64,000 bases of DNA from Oxytricha trifallax (taxonomy: Eukaryota; Ciliophora; Spirotrichea; Sporadotrichida; Oxytrichidae), in the NCBI GenBank assembly GCA_000711775.1, contig ARYC01000793.1, forward strand, positions 1-64,000. Direction: 5' to 3'. A program made the translations under genes and the position numbers. The notes beneath the pieces are model-generated. The model worked only from the letters and a program-made list of their open reading frames with translations, was not told where the DNA came from and made no database searches. The stretch's first letter is position 1, and every line of letters begins with the position of its first letter. Positions 49,738 through 60,659 of this stretch are shown here, piece by piece.

Positions 49738-50799
49738 ATGAGAAATAGAAATTAGCGAAATTTAGGGTCTATTTATGATGAGTAATACTTAGATTTATTG
49801 CTTAAGCTAAGGTATGGTACAAGTATTAATATAGACTAAATCAAACCAGTAATGAATTAGGCAGCTATAGCAAAGCTCCTGCGCAAGAGTGCCTCAACAG
49901 TTAGGTATCATTGCTTGTTGGCTGTTTACCATTATAAATCAGGCACTTGAAAGCATCCTGCAAGAAAAAAAAAGTTCTCACAGCACCATATTGACTACCT
50001 CTGCGACTCGAAGACTTTAAAGTATTGGCACACTTTCCACTAGACTAGCGAGCTGTGATGTTTCATCGCAAGTTTCCTGACATGCGTATCTCTCCATAAA
50101 CTATAGCCAACATTTGTAGAAGAAATGGTATTACTTTCAAGACTGTCAACAGAGTGAAGAGAGTGATTGATTTTACAGTGCCATTTTATAGTTTAAATTA
50201 AACTATATATATGATTAAATGCAGAGGGCTATTGACAATAACATCAAGTTCATACACGCTGATGAAGCTGTGTTTACCTTCAACACCTTTATTAAAAAGT
50301 CTTGGTATAAAAAGTATGATAATATAGAAGTATACGATTAGAAAGTAAAGGTTGTAACCCATGCAATTTAAGCAGGTATTAGTGAAGACTCTGCCTTAGA
50401 AAGTTATGTTATTCATCCTCGCTCTATTAAGCGAGAGTAGTACATAGAGTTCCTACATAAGCTGAGAGATAAATACAACGATTAAGAGATCATCCTGTTG
50501 TTGACAACCTCTCAGTTCATAAGACTAAGGAGTCTACGAAAGCTTATGAAGAGTTAAACATTACTCCTGTATACAATGTTCCTTACACCCCTTAATTTAA
50601 TGGAATTGAATTCTACTAGAGTTAAATAAAGACCCACCACAAGAAACTGCTGCTATATCAACTAATGCACGACTTGCCTAAAGATACAGTAGACTTGATT
50701 CAGAGTAGCTGCAAGAGAGTAAGCATAGATAAGACAACAGTGTGTGCGAGAGAAGGAAGAATGAATGTTTATAAATAAGTTTTAGATTTAAATGAATGA
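49738..50799 (+). pseudogene. TBE-B1 42-kDa transposase, disrupted
   Basis: ATG 49738 (MRNRNQRNLGSIYDEQYLDL) to TGA 50797, the same architecture as the TBE-A copy. TGA at codon 71 (49948) coincides with TBE-A. A GGG-to-GG loss near 50027 shifts the frame. The second Asp region has lost a base (CTGTTGTTGACAACC). The helix-turn-helix region is otherwise intact, and codon 7 is CGA (Arg) here. Confidence 0.85.
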
Positions 50800-50829
50800 A
50801 TAAGTTCACATATTAAACTAACCCATAAA

Positions 50830-51593
50830 GGGGTTTGCCTTCTCTTTTTCTCCTCTTCTTATGGCTTGCTTGGGCCCATATTTCTTCTCTTTGTGCCAGC
50901 TCCTGCATCTATGTTCATTTCTTCTGGCTTTTAAACAACTTTATAAAGTCTCTTGCTCACTTCATAAATAGTCTATGACTTTCTCTCACTGTGAACCTTC
51001 GCATGCTCTTTCATTAGGAATATACCAGTTCCAGGTTTCCCTACAAAGTTATGAATCAAAGCTTACTAGAGAGGAATGGGTGCCTCTTAAGCTCAGCGAG
51101 CCAGGTCTCGCTTATTAGTATGCCTTGCTTCTTTTAATCTTCAGGAGAAATAGAGTAGCGTTTTTGTGAGCTTCTTCAATGATCTCTCTGAAATAACTCT
51201 CTCTTAAAGTGCCAAGAACACCAAAGAAGAAGCTCCTTTCTGGAAGCTTGTTAGAGAGTTGTTTCTTGGTAGGAAGATAAACTACCAACTCTTCATCTTT
51301 CATAGCATCCTCGTAGAGATTAGTAACTGAAATCTCTGGGTAGTTTGGAATATCTATCAACTTTATTTCACTGTTTTGAAGGCTTTCTTCTCATCGCAGA
51401 GTATAGCTTTTAAGAATGAAATTTTGGTACCTTCCATCGTTGGAAGGAATAAACCCACTATAGCATATGATTAAGTATATGTCACATGCTTACCATGCTA
51501 AGTGAGGTATCGATAGAGATCTTCCTTGCTCCTAAATCTTGAGATCATTTCTTAAGCTTCAACCCTCTTCATAGCAGTACTTATAGATTCCAT
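50830..51593 (-). pseudogene. TBE-B1 '22-kDa' protein, disrupted
   Basis: The minus-strand start at 51593 (MESISTAMKRVEAQEMISRF) is open to about 51370, then shifts into the IDIPNYPEISVTNLYEDAMK frame (to about 51160). It shifts again into the ISPEDQKKQGI-type frame and a Lys-rich C-terminus (EEMNIDAGAGTKRRNMGPSK) next to the transposase 3' end. The gene is convergent with the transposase and divergent from the 57-kDa gene, the standard TBE arrangement. Its function is unknown in the literature I recall. Confidence 0.75.
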
Positions 51594-51769
51594 CCTTGTT
51601 CCTACTCTTGTTATTGAATTTCAAATTTCAATATATAGAGTTCTGGATCCTACTGTTAAAAATCTTAGTATTAAATATGGGCATCTTATAGAAGGTCAAC
51701 CTGGTAAGGATACGTGGAGAAAGCTGGCAGAAGCTGTAACAAACTTCAGAGATGGAGCTCCATTTTTAT

Positions 51770-52010
51770 CAATTTAGTTCCATTAAATTAGGACTAAATT
51801 TGTTTAAATTTGATTAGTACCGGTACTAAATTCGATTAAATTTAATTGGTACCAATTTAATAGTACCAAAACTTAATTAGTACCTAGTTTTTAACTAATG
51901 AGGTTTTAATGGAAAAGTTCCAAAATGGTTCAAAACCTAATTGGTACCAGTACCAACCTGAAATTATTCTCAGTTGGTACCAAAATTAAAAATATTAAGC
52001 ATAAAATTAG
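51770..52010. promoter_or_regulatory. GGTACC-type palindrome cluster between divergent TBE genes
   Basis: At least five (A/T)GGTACC or AGTACC motifs within ~230 bp, including the palindromes ATTGGTACCAAT and TTGGTACCAA, lie between the minus-strand 22-kDa start and the plus-strand 57-kDa start. The same cluster is conserved at 54905-55130 in the second copy. The position suggests a shared promoter or protein-binding array; this is inference. Confidence 0.5.
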
Positions 52011-52111
52011 AAAATTTATAGTTATAAACTAAGTATAAATATCATGTCTAACACCTAAGAATCAACCATTGTTGTTGCAGTGCCAGCTCCTATACAAAGT
52101 TAGTATAGCCA

Positions 52112-52137
52112 GTGAGGTTTTTACTTATTAATAATAG
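52112..52137 (+). other. Possible 26-nt intron upstream of 57-kDa frame
   Basis: A frame from ATG near 52043 (MSNTQESTIVVAVPAPIQSQ) leads to GTGAGG...AATAG. Removing 26 nt joins it in phase with the MAANLNRKA start at 52160. In copy B2 the donor GT is GA, so splicing would fail there. Confidence 0.4.
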
Positions 52138-52159
52138 AAATTTAAAATTGAATTTAAAC

Positions 52160-52801
52160 ATGGCGGCTAACTTAAATCGTAAGGCAGGTTCTCTTGGAAC
52201 AGGTTAATCATTGCTCAACTTTGGCTCCTCCAAGAAACCAGAAGTAATTTATATTGAAAAGGAGGTAGAGCTAAGAGCTCTAGAGTTTGAAGCTGAGGTC
52301 TTTAAAATTTAAGTTTAAAACAAGAAGTAGAGTGCTGAGATGGGAGTTTAAACATAAGTTGAATTGGTTGAGGAAGATAAGGAACAGCAACCAATAGAAA
52401 AAATTAAAACGTTTTAATGTGAAGACTGCTAAAATTTCTTCTCAACTGAGTCAAGCTTGAAGAGACACATCAAAGAGGTACACTCTGGTAGAGCTAAGAT
52501 CTACTTCAAGCATGATAAAGTAGATGGTAGATACTAATGCACTACCTGCATGAAGTCTTATACGCACTCAGCTAAAGTAAAGAGACATATGCAAAAGCAT
52601 CATCGAAGCGAATTCCTGATTAAAGATGAGGAAACTTAAAAGCTTGTACCTGCTAAAAGAAAAAATAACTCTCATGATTCACAAATAGAGTAGTAGGAGA
52701 GACTTAAGAAATAGAAGCGGTTTGAGTCAATGAACCAACCAGCAAATGGTATGTGTATTGCATGCTTATAAGAGAGAGTAAACCCCAAAACCCCTTAGTG
52801 A
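52160..52801 (+). pseudogene. TBE-B1 57-kDa protein truncated to zinc fingers
   Basis: Open from ATG 52160 for 213 codons: acidic Gln-rich N-terminus, then two C2H2 fingers (CEDCQNFFSTESSLKRHIKE; CTTCMKSYTHSAKVKRHMQK) and a basic stretch. At 52780 it runs into the ITR of the second element and stops at TGA 52799. The kinase half is absent. It could give a finger-only product. Confidence 0.85.
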
Positions 52802-52865
52802 GGTTTATAAGTGCTTTGATTTGTAGGGTATAGTTGGGGTCTTATTGGGGTTAGTAGAGAAATTA
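52780..52865 (+). repeat. Internal TBE ITR at junction
   Basis: AAACCCCAAAACCCC followed by the usual inner ITR; the outermost CA is missing and replaced by TBE-B1 coding sequence. Confidence 0.9.
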
Positions 52866-52879
52866 GGTCTATTTACAAA

Positions 52880-53936
52880 ATGAGAAATAGAAATTAGCGA
52901 AATTTAGGCTCGATTTATGATGAGAAATATTTAGATTTACTGCTTCAGCTTAGGTATGGTACGAGTATTAATATAGATTAAGTCAACCAGTATTGAATTA
53001 TGCAGCTATTGCAAAGCTCTTACACAAGAGTGCCTCTACTGTTAGATACACTGCATGTAGCTGTTTAGCATTTTAATTCTGGTACTTGAAAGCATCCTGC
53101 TAGAAAATAAAAGTTCTCACAGCACCATATTGACCACCTCTGTGACTCTAAGACTTTAAAGTATTGGGCACACTTTCCTCTAGACTAGCGAGCTGTAATG
53201 TTCATCGCAAGTTTCCTGATATGCGCATCTCTCCTTAGACTATAGCCAACATTTATAGAAGAAATGGTATTACTTTCAAGACTGTCAACAGAGTGAAGAG
53301 AGTGATTGATTTTACAGTGCCATTTTATAGCAATAATTAAAATATATATATGATTAAATGCAGAGAGCTATTGATAATAACATCAAGTTCATACATGCAG
53401 ATGAAGCTGTGTTTACTTTCAACACTTTTATTAATAAGTCTAGGTATAAGAAGTATGATAATATAGAAGTTTATGACTAAAAAGTGAAGGTAGTTACCCA
53501 TGCAATTTTAGCTAGTATAAGTGAAGATTCAGGCTTAGAGAGTTATGTGATTCACCCTCGCTCTATTAAGCGAGAGTAGTATATAGAGTTCCTACATAAG
53601 CTCAGAGAGAAGTATAGCAACCAAGAGATCATCCTGTTTGCTGATAACCTTTCAGTTCATAAGACTAAGGAGTCTAAGAAAGCTTATGAAGACCTAAACT
53701 TAACTCCTGTTTATAACGTTCCTTATAGTCCTTAATTTAATGGAATAGAATTCTACTGGAGTTAAATCAAGACTCACTACAGAAGCTGCTGCTCTATCAC
53801 CTTATGCATGACTTGCCCATCGATACAGTAGACTTAATTCAAAGCAGCTGTAGAGAGTAAGCGTAGATAAGACAACAGTTTGTGCGAGAGAAGGAAGAAT
53901 GAATGTTTATAAATAGTTTTAGATTTAAACGAATAA
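52880..53936 (+). pseudogene. TBE-B2 42-kDa transposase, disrupted
   Basis: Same gene as above. The TGA at 53087 aligns with codon 71 of the other two copies. Further damage: small deletions at about 53055-53065, loss of one T at about 53203, and shifts near the C-terminus. D-D-E motif regions (IHADEAVFTFN, LFADNLSVHK, NGIEFYWSQIK) are all preserved as blocks. Confidence 0.85.
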
Positions 53937-53959
53937 ATATATCCACATATTAAATTGGC

Positions 53960-54730
53960 CCATAAAGGGGTTTGGCTTCTCTTTCTTCTCCTCTTCTTAA
54001 GGCTTGCTTGGACCCATATTTCTTCTCTTTGTGCCAGCTCCTGCATCTATGTTCATTTCTTCTAGCTTTTAGACATCTTTATAAAGTCTTTTGCTCACTT
54101 CATAAATAGTCTATGACTTTCTCTCTCTGTGAACCTTCGCATGCTCTTTCATTAGGAAATACCAGTTCCAGGTTTCCCTACAAAGTTATGAATCAAAGCT
54201 TACAAGAGAGGAATGGATGCTTCTTAAGCTCAGCGAACCAGATCTCGCATATTAGTATACCTTGCTTCTTTTAATCTTCAGGAGAAATAGAATACCGTTT
54301 CTTGTGAGCTTCTTCAATGATCTCTCTGAGATAACTCTCTCTTAAAGTGCCAAGAACTCCAAAGAAAAAGCTCCTATCTGGAAGCTTGTTAGAGAGTTGT
54401 TTCTTGGTAGGAAGATAAACTACCAACTCTTCATCTTTCATCGCATCCTCGTAGAGATTAGTAACTGAAATCTCTGGGTAGTTTGGTATATCTATCAACT
54501 ACATTTCACTGTTTTGAAGGCTTTCTTCTCATCGCAGAGTATAGCTTTAAGAATGAAATTTTGGTACATTCCATCGTTGGAAGGAATAAACCCACTACAA
54601 CATATGATTAAGTATATGTCACATGCTTACCATGCTAAGTGAGGTATCGATAGAGATCTTCCTTGCTTCTAAATCTTGAGATCATTTCTTAAGCTCCAAC
54701 CCTCTTCATTGCAGTACTTATAGATTCCAT
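53960..54730 (-). pseudogene. TBE-B2 '22-kDa' protein, disrupted
   Basis: Start ATG 54730; close to the B1 copy. The frame is broken near 54548 (one A fewer), near 54495 and near 54197. The block 54498-54271 (starting IDIPNYPEIS) is open, ending in SISPED with TAA as Gln and further open codons. Confidence 0.75.
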
Positions 54731-54904
54731 CCTTGGTCCTTCTCTTGTTATTGAATTTCAAATTTTAATATATAGAGTTCTAGATCCTACTGTTAAAAAT
54801 CTTAGTATTAAATATGGGCATCTTATAGGAGGTCAACCTGGTAAGGATACGTGGAGAAAGCTAGCAGAAGCTGTAACAAACTTCAGAGATGGAGCTCCAT
54901 TTTT

Positions 54905-55130
54905 ATCAATTTAGTTCCATTAAATTAGTACTAAATTTGTTTAAATTTGATTAGGACCGGTACTAAATTCGTTTAAATTTAATTGGTACAATTTAATAGT
55001 ACCAAAATAATTAGTACCTAGTTTTAAACTAATGAGGTTTTAATGGAAAAGTTCCAAATAGTTCAAAACCTAATTGGTACCAGTACCAACCTGAATTTAT
55101 TCTCAGTTGGTACCAAAATTAAAAATATTA
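54905..55130. promoter_or_regulatory. GGTACC-type palindrome cluster, second copy
   Basis: Counterpart of 51770-52010; most GTACC motifs are retained although one palindrome has lost a base (TTGGTACAATTT). Confidence 0.5.
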
Positions 55131-55287
55131 AGCATAAAATTAGATATAGTTATAAACTAAGTATAAATATGATGTCTAACACCTAAGAATCAACCATTGT
55201 TGTTGCAGTGCCAGCTCATATACAAAGTTAGTATAGCCAGAGAGGTTTTTACTTATTAATAATAGAAATTTAAATTTGAATTTAATC

Positions 55288-56736
55288 ATGGCGGCTAACT
55301 TAAATCGTAAGGCAGTTTCTCTTGGAACAGGTTAATCATTGCTCAACTTTAGCTCCTCCAAGTAACCAGAAGTAATTTATATTGAAAAGGAGGTAGAGCT
55401 AAGAGCTCTAGAGTTTGAAGCTGAGGTCTTTAAAATTTAAGTTTAAAACAAGAAGTAGAGTGCTGAGATGGGAGTTTAAACATAAGTTGAATTGGTTGAG
55501 GAAGATAAGGAACAGCAACCAATAGAAAAAATTAAAACATTTTAATGTGAAGACTGCTAAAATTTCTTCTCAACTGAGTCTAGCTTGAAGAGACACATCA
55601 AAGAGGTACACTCTGGTAGAGCTAAGATCTACTTCAAGCATGATAAAGTAGATGGTAGATACTAATGCACTACCTGCATGAAGTCTTATACTCACTCAGC
55701 TAAAGTAAAGAGACATATGCAAAAGCATCATCTAAGCGAATTCCTGATTAAAGATGAGGAAACTTAAAAGCTTGTACCTGCTAAAAGAAAAAATAACTCT
55801 CTTGATTCACAAATAGAGCAGTAGGAGAGACTTAAGAGATAGAAGCGGTTTGAGTCAATGAACCAACCAGCAAATGGTATGTATATTGCATGCTTATAAG
55901 AGAGAGCAATGTATATACCTGCATTAAATGCAGTCGACATAAGCAGCTGTATTGAAAACTATTTGAATATTGACGTACCTAACAAGGTAAAACTTATAGT
56001 TGTTGATGAATTCGCATACAAGGTATATCCATTCAAGTATCTCATTAAGAACGAGCAATATTAAAATGAGTTTGCAAATGAATACATAGTACTGAGAGAG
56101 GCTTAGAAAAGATAATGCAAGAACTTAGCTAAGCTCGACGGAGTTATACTTGGTCATGGTTTTATTGCTTTGAGACTCAAGAAGTTTGAAATGACTCTAA
56201 GAGAGTATCTCTACCATAATAGATATCCTGATGATTTGAATGAGATACTCACAGATATGACTAAGGGTGTGAAAGAGCTCCATGATCTAGAGTATGTTCA
56301 TAGAGATTTGAAGCCAGAAAATGTAATGCTAAATCTCTGCCCTTTAGAAGTAGTAGTCATAGATTTCAACAGAGCAATAAGACAAGAGATAGTGACTTTA
56401 GCTAAGGTTTTAGGCACTCCAGGATACTTCCCTATAAGAGAGAAATGGACAAATGGCTCTGTATAATGGGATGTTTGGGCGGTAGCTGCAATTATCTTAG
56501 AGTGCGATATGGAAAGTATGTCATACTTTGGAACAAAACATGAGAAATAATCAATAAGTTTGGCTGCTAAACATATTAAGCAAGATGAAATATGCAATGA
56601 AATTAAGAAGATAGTTGAGATGGTCATCGTAAAAGCTCCAGCATATCCACGATAATCATTGGATGATATACTAGAACAACTACAGACTGCTAAATTCAAG
56701 AGGTATCACAAAGATAAGCAGATAAAATTTGTTTGA
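55288..56736 (+). CDS. TBE-B2 57-kDa zinc-finger/protein-kinase protein, intact
   Basis: ATG 55288 to TGA 56734, 482 codons without a break, with more than 20 TAA/TAG Gln codons. Residues ~1-85 are acidic and Gln-rich. C2H2 fingers start at Cys87 and Cys127, and a basic linker follows. The kinase-like domain spans ~215-470, with [13 protein letters not shown] (His338-Asp340), VIDFNRA (DFN in place of DFG, Asp359), GTPGYFP and WDVWAVAAI. The glycine-rich loop is not recognisable, so activity is uncertain. The size matches the TBE 57-kDa frame, whose kinase and finger content is known. It is the only fully open TBE gene in the window. Confidence 0.92.
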
Positions 56737-56790
56737 ATTAAGTACAGTAATACTCATTAAATATTCATTAAATTCATAAAAAACCTGCGT

Positions 56791-56876
56791 TTTCTCTACT
56801 AACCCCAATAAGACCCCAACTATACCCTACAAATCAAAGCACTTATAAACCTCACTAAGGGGTTTTGGGTGTTTTG
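56791..56876 (-). repeat. TBE-B outer right ITR
   Basis: Reverse complement of the left ITR, ending GGTGTTTTG, with one GGGG reduced to GGG plus a T-G change; followed by AAT. Confidence 0.9.
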
Positions 56877-56879
56877 AAT

Positions 56880-57560
56880 GAGGGTCAACTTCCTTAGTAT
56901 TGCTTTGAAGTTCTCTCTATTTTATTGATTTTATTGTGGCTGAGTAATATTCGTTGAACTTTTCTTTAGCTTTAGGTATTGTCTAATAATGTAAGTCTAA
57001 TTGACATTTTAATATCTCTGGGTCATCATTGAGTAGCTAGAATATTTTGTGTGAAACATTGTAGTTCTAAAGTTCCTCCTTGATTTTATTCAAGTCCTAA
57101 AGTTTCTGAATATAATCCAACCTTTATTAAGGTTCTTAGTTTTTGTTTTTCACTTTCTCCATTAGCTTCAACAAAAACAAAAAATATATTATTCTTAATT
57201 ATTCTAAATTGTAGAAATATTATTTAAAGCTCCTTGATTTGTTTGTTGACTTAATATTCCTCATCTGCAATTGCTTGAAAGGCATAAATTTGTTCTTTGT
57301 CAACTTATTTCCAATTGTAAAAGCTAAACCGATTCATTATGTCTTGAGTCCAAAATTCTTGAGATTATTTGTTGTACATCTGTTAGTTTGGGAACTCCAC
57401 TTAAACATGCTCTTCGTCGATAATAGTGTTAAAATTAATGATTTATAAAAATCACTCAATAAAAGTTTAATATTAAAATAATGGTCACAAATTTGTGAGA
57501 TACAATGCACATAAGGACTTTCTTGAGATCGCATTTATGGGGGAGCGCTTAGTGGACCCT
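56880..57560 (-). CDS. Coiled-coil protein fragment, unidentified
   Basis: Minus strand 57170-56880 is open for about 95 codons with several TAA/TAG Gln codons: LDYIQKLQDLNKIKEEL, LLNDDPEILKCQLDLHYQ, IPKAKEKFNEYYSATIKS. A related frame lies at 57380-57200 (FWTQDIMNRFSFYNWKQVDK). Heptad-like and Lys/Glu/Leu-rich. It abuts the TBE-B right end. It could be from an SMC or another coiled-coil protein; not assignable. Confidence 0.5.
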
Positions 57561-59850
57561 ACACACCAAGTCATATCCTACATGATATCTGGATGCATGA
57601 CTTTTAAACGCTTACTACTTCTTTTTATCTATTTCCTCAAGATCTCCTAATTTGTTATTTATTCATAAAACATAAAACTTGAAAAAATTTGTAGTACTCT
57701 ATTAAAAACTGGATCATCGATAATTCAGTTTATTCTCGAGGGTTTCTGTATTAATATTTGTAACTCATAATGACATCTATGTCATTTATACGTAGCACAA
57801 AGTTTATGTTTTATTTTTATATTGGCTGTAGAGAGGGATCGTACTCTTTCTTAAAACATAAAGATGCTCTTTTAGCTGTGGCATATGTCTGTTCATTTTT
57901 TTAATTAATTTATAAATTAAATCGCAATTAAATTAAATTCATTAACTACTTATACCTTGAACTCCTTTACTTTTTCAAGGGTTACAGATATCTTCATTTC
58001 TTTTTATTGTTAAATAATAAAGTAAAGAGATAGATCGTTTTAATTTTATATATTCTACACCCCATAATTATACTTCTTCTACTTCTTTACTAATGAAAAA
58101 TTCTTCATCTAAGAGCACCTCATCTTTTCTATTTATTGCGCTCTTTCTATTTGTAACATTTATAAAACTTTTTTTAAAAAAATAAATTATTCCTTATAAA
58201 ATATATAATTTTACTTTTAAGTTATCTAATTTTACGATGTGGCGATATAAATCATAATTACATTGTTTAATTGTAACAATTTACAATTAATATTGACTCA
58301 ATCAAATTATTTTTGAGTATTATTATTCCCCTTGTTAAGCTTATTAACTTTTGCTACAGACTTAGTGTAAGGTTATTTCTACTCTTCTTTTTAATTTTCC
58401 ATTTTACTTATATTTAAGAACTAATTTAGGTCCCGTAAAGTGTCTTCAGAAAAAATTGTAGCACTATCATTAATTCTTAAATAGAAATTATATTAAAAAT
58501 CTAAATTAAATTTTTTAATTTAAGATATTTTAAACAATTCATATCTTTTAAACTGTAAATTTTCTATCACTTGCTGGTTTTTATATTTTATTTTATTGAC
58601 AGATCTATAGTGTGTTTTAATACAATATATGATTATAACCTCTAATAGAAATTTTATATGAACTTTGATTTTCTTTTTAAATAAATCCTTATTAATTCAT
58701 ATATTATTATTTATAATTCCATTTTTTATTTTAATAATCTAATAACAACATTTATGCTAGTATCATCAAAAATACTTTTCTAAATTGTTTCCCTCTCTAT
58801 AGTTTACTAGTTTATGTTTTCTTGTTTTAGATTTCAACTTTAATCGTCTTCTTGTTCCAATGATATTTTAGTATTAAAACCCCCAAAAACCCACAGGTTT
58901 TGGGGGGGGGGTTATGCAGGGTTTTAGGTTTAAAATTATTAATTTTGAAAATATTTTGGGTACTTTTTTTTATTATAGTAATTATTTTAATTTTAATGTG
59001 AAAGTTAAGTTTTAAAAATAATAATTTAATATTGAGATACTCAACCTAATCTGAATTAGATTTAATTTAAGTTTGATCCACACAAAACCTGGAACTATTT
59101 AATCTAAAAGATAAATTTAAATCCTGAAAATTCTTGAAAATTTAATACATCAAATTAATTTTAAGATAAAAGAAAAACTCTAAAATATAGGCTCATTTCT
59201 TTTGGAAATCAGAGCTCTGATATTTTATCTAAAATTTCTTGAGCTTTATGCCTATCTATAGTTAACAAAACGGTTTGAATTTTCTAACAAAATGATCAAT
59301 CTCAGTAATTGAGTTTAATGTTTAGTTTGTAAGTATAATATATCAAATTCATTTACTATAAACGTAAAATATAAACTTCATTAATGTTTATGTGGCAGTA
59401 TTTACATGTAACATTTTACAGTATCCATGCCGATTACAATTTAAAGATCCTAAAACAATTAAGGTAAGTCGTTTTAAATTTTTAACAAATAAATTATGCA
59501 TGTAATAAATAGTTTTTTTACGGACGATAAACCTTTTAGAAAAAGGGGTGCCTCCTCTTAAAATTCATTTTAAATATATATTAATTCTTTTAATAGCTTA
59601 CATTTTTAATTGGCATGCCTATAATAGATAATTTTAACTAGGCCATGTTACAATAGATAAAACAATAATAATTTATGATTTAAATAGTAAAGATTCATAA
59701 TTATTTTACATTTTGTGCAATAATTTTAATAAAAAGCAAGAAAATATGTCAACCTCTCTAAAATCTTGGTTTTATACTGATAAAAATTATAAATTTTTAC
59801 ATAACTAGAGGAATAAAGCTATACCACTGATTAGTTGTATTATCTACCAT
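57560..59850. other. AT-rich tract, nothing supported except a telomere-like foldback
   Basis: No gene found. See the separate entry at 58876-58911. Confidence 0.4.
58876..58911. repeat. Telomere-like C/A-G/T foldback
   Basis: AAAACCCCCAAAAACCC, then ACAG, then GTTTTGGGGGGGGGG: two telomere-like tracts in head-to-head orientation with a 4-5-base loop. It may be a degenerate remnant of TBE-type ends. Confidence 0.5.
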
Positions 59851-59856
59851 TCCATA

Positions 59857-60282
59857 AATATTGTAGGAATACATTTGATTTGGGAAAAATAAAATATAAT
59901 TCAAATATTAAAATATTAAATTCGTGGCAGTTAACTTTCTGGAAACCCTGACAATATGGTACTTGTTCGATAGAGAATTCAAAATTAGCTGGACTTTACT
60001 ATTGGCGGTACCCCTCTATCGCATCCACAGAGCGAATTAACTCGACTTTAATTTCTACATTAAAAACAACTAAACAAATCACCTAAAATTAAAGTCGAGT
60101 TAACTCGCTCTGTGGATGCGATAGAGGGGTACCGCCAATAGTAAAGTCCAGCTAATTTTGAATTCTCTATCGAACAAGTACCATATTGTCAGGGTTTCCA
60201 GAAGTTAACTGCCACGAATTTAATATTTTAATATTTGAATTATATTTTATTTTTCCCAAATCAAATGTATTCCTACAATATT
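59857..60282. mobile_element. 426-bp hairpin (foldback/MITE-like) element 3
   Basis: Arms 59857-60054 and 60086-60282 (about 197 bp) are near-perfect inverted copies around a 31-bp loop. The inner part is GC-richer (GGTACCCCTCTATCGCATCC). It does not code and shares no obvious sequence with hairpins 1 and 2. Confidence 0.9.
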
Positions 60283-60439
60283 AATACTCAAGGAAGAATT
60301 GTAAGAAAATTGAACATTTTACAAGTATCTTGATAATATTATTTATTTTATTTAAACATAATATTTTTGTTAAACCATTTTTAAATCTCTCAAAACATTG
60401 TTTCTTGTCTGTTCTAAAATATAAAAGTTAAATTAAAAT

Positions 60440-60650
60440 ATTGTAGAGTTTTGAGGTTTATATTGATGACTTTAACTTATTCTAAGAAAATTCGAATTTC
60501 CTCTTGAAGCTTTTTAGCTTATTCAATGTCTTTTATTGATAAGTTCTCATTCAATAGGACTGTCTCTATTTCCATACTAATCTTATCTGCTGGATTGTTA
60601 GTGTCTTAAGTAACTTGATCAATTTTCTACTCTTAAATGGAAAAAAGAAG
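60440..60650 (-). CDS. Coiled-coil exon of sparse minus-strand gene
   Basis: Minus strand reads NPADKISMEIETVLLNENLS then IKDIEQAKKLQEEIRIFLEQ, open with Gln codons. Probably one exon or MDS of the same gene as the blocks at 62035-62170 and 63325-63720. Confidence 0.45.
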
Positions 60651-60659
60651 AACCCTAGT

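Larger units (their letters stand above)
49636..56876 (+). mobile_element. TBE-B: composite of two directly repeated Telomere-Bearing Elements
   Basis: The outer left end is CAAAACCCCAAAACCCC preceded by AAT (49633-49635); the outer right end is GGGGTTTTGGGTGTTTTG followed by AAT (56877-56879), so one target duplication surrounds 7.24 kb. Inside, 49636-52779 is an element cut off within its 57-kDa gene. It is joined directly to a second, complete element (52780-56876, 4.1 kb) that lacks only the outer CA of its left terminus. The two share layout and most bases but differ by many substitutions and indels, so they are not one sequence assembled twice. Confidence 0.9.

Noticed and set aside
56298..56699. 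Minus-strand 133-codon frame
   Set aside because: Exact antisense shadow of the intact TBE kinase domain.
56880..57170. Assignment of the coiled-coil fragment to SMC2
   Set aside because: Only generic heptad composition is seen, with no SMC signature; left unassigned although it abuts TBE-B as SMC2 abuts TBE-A.
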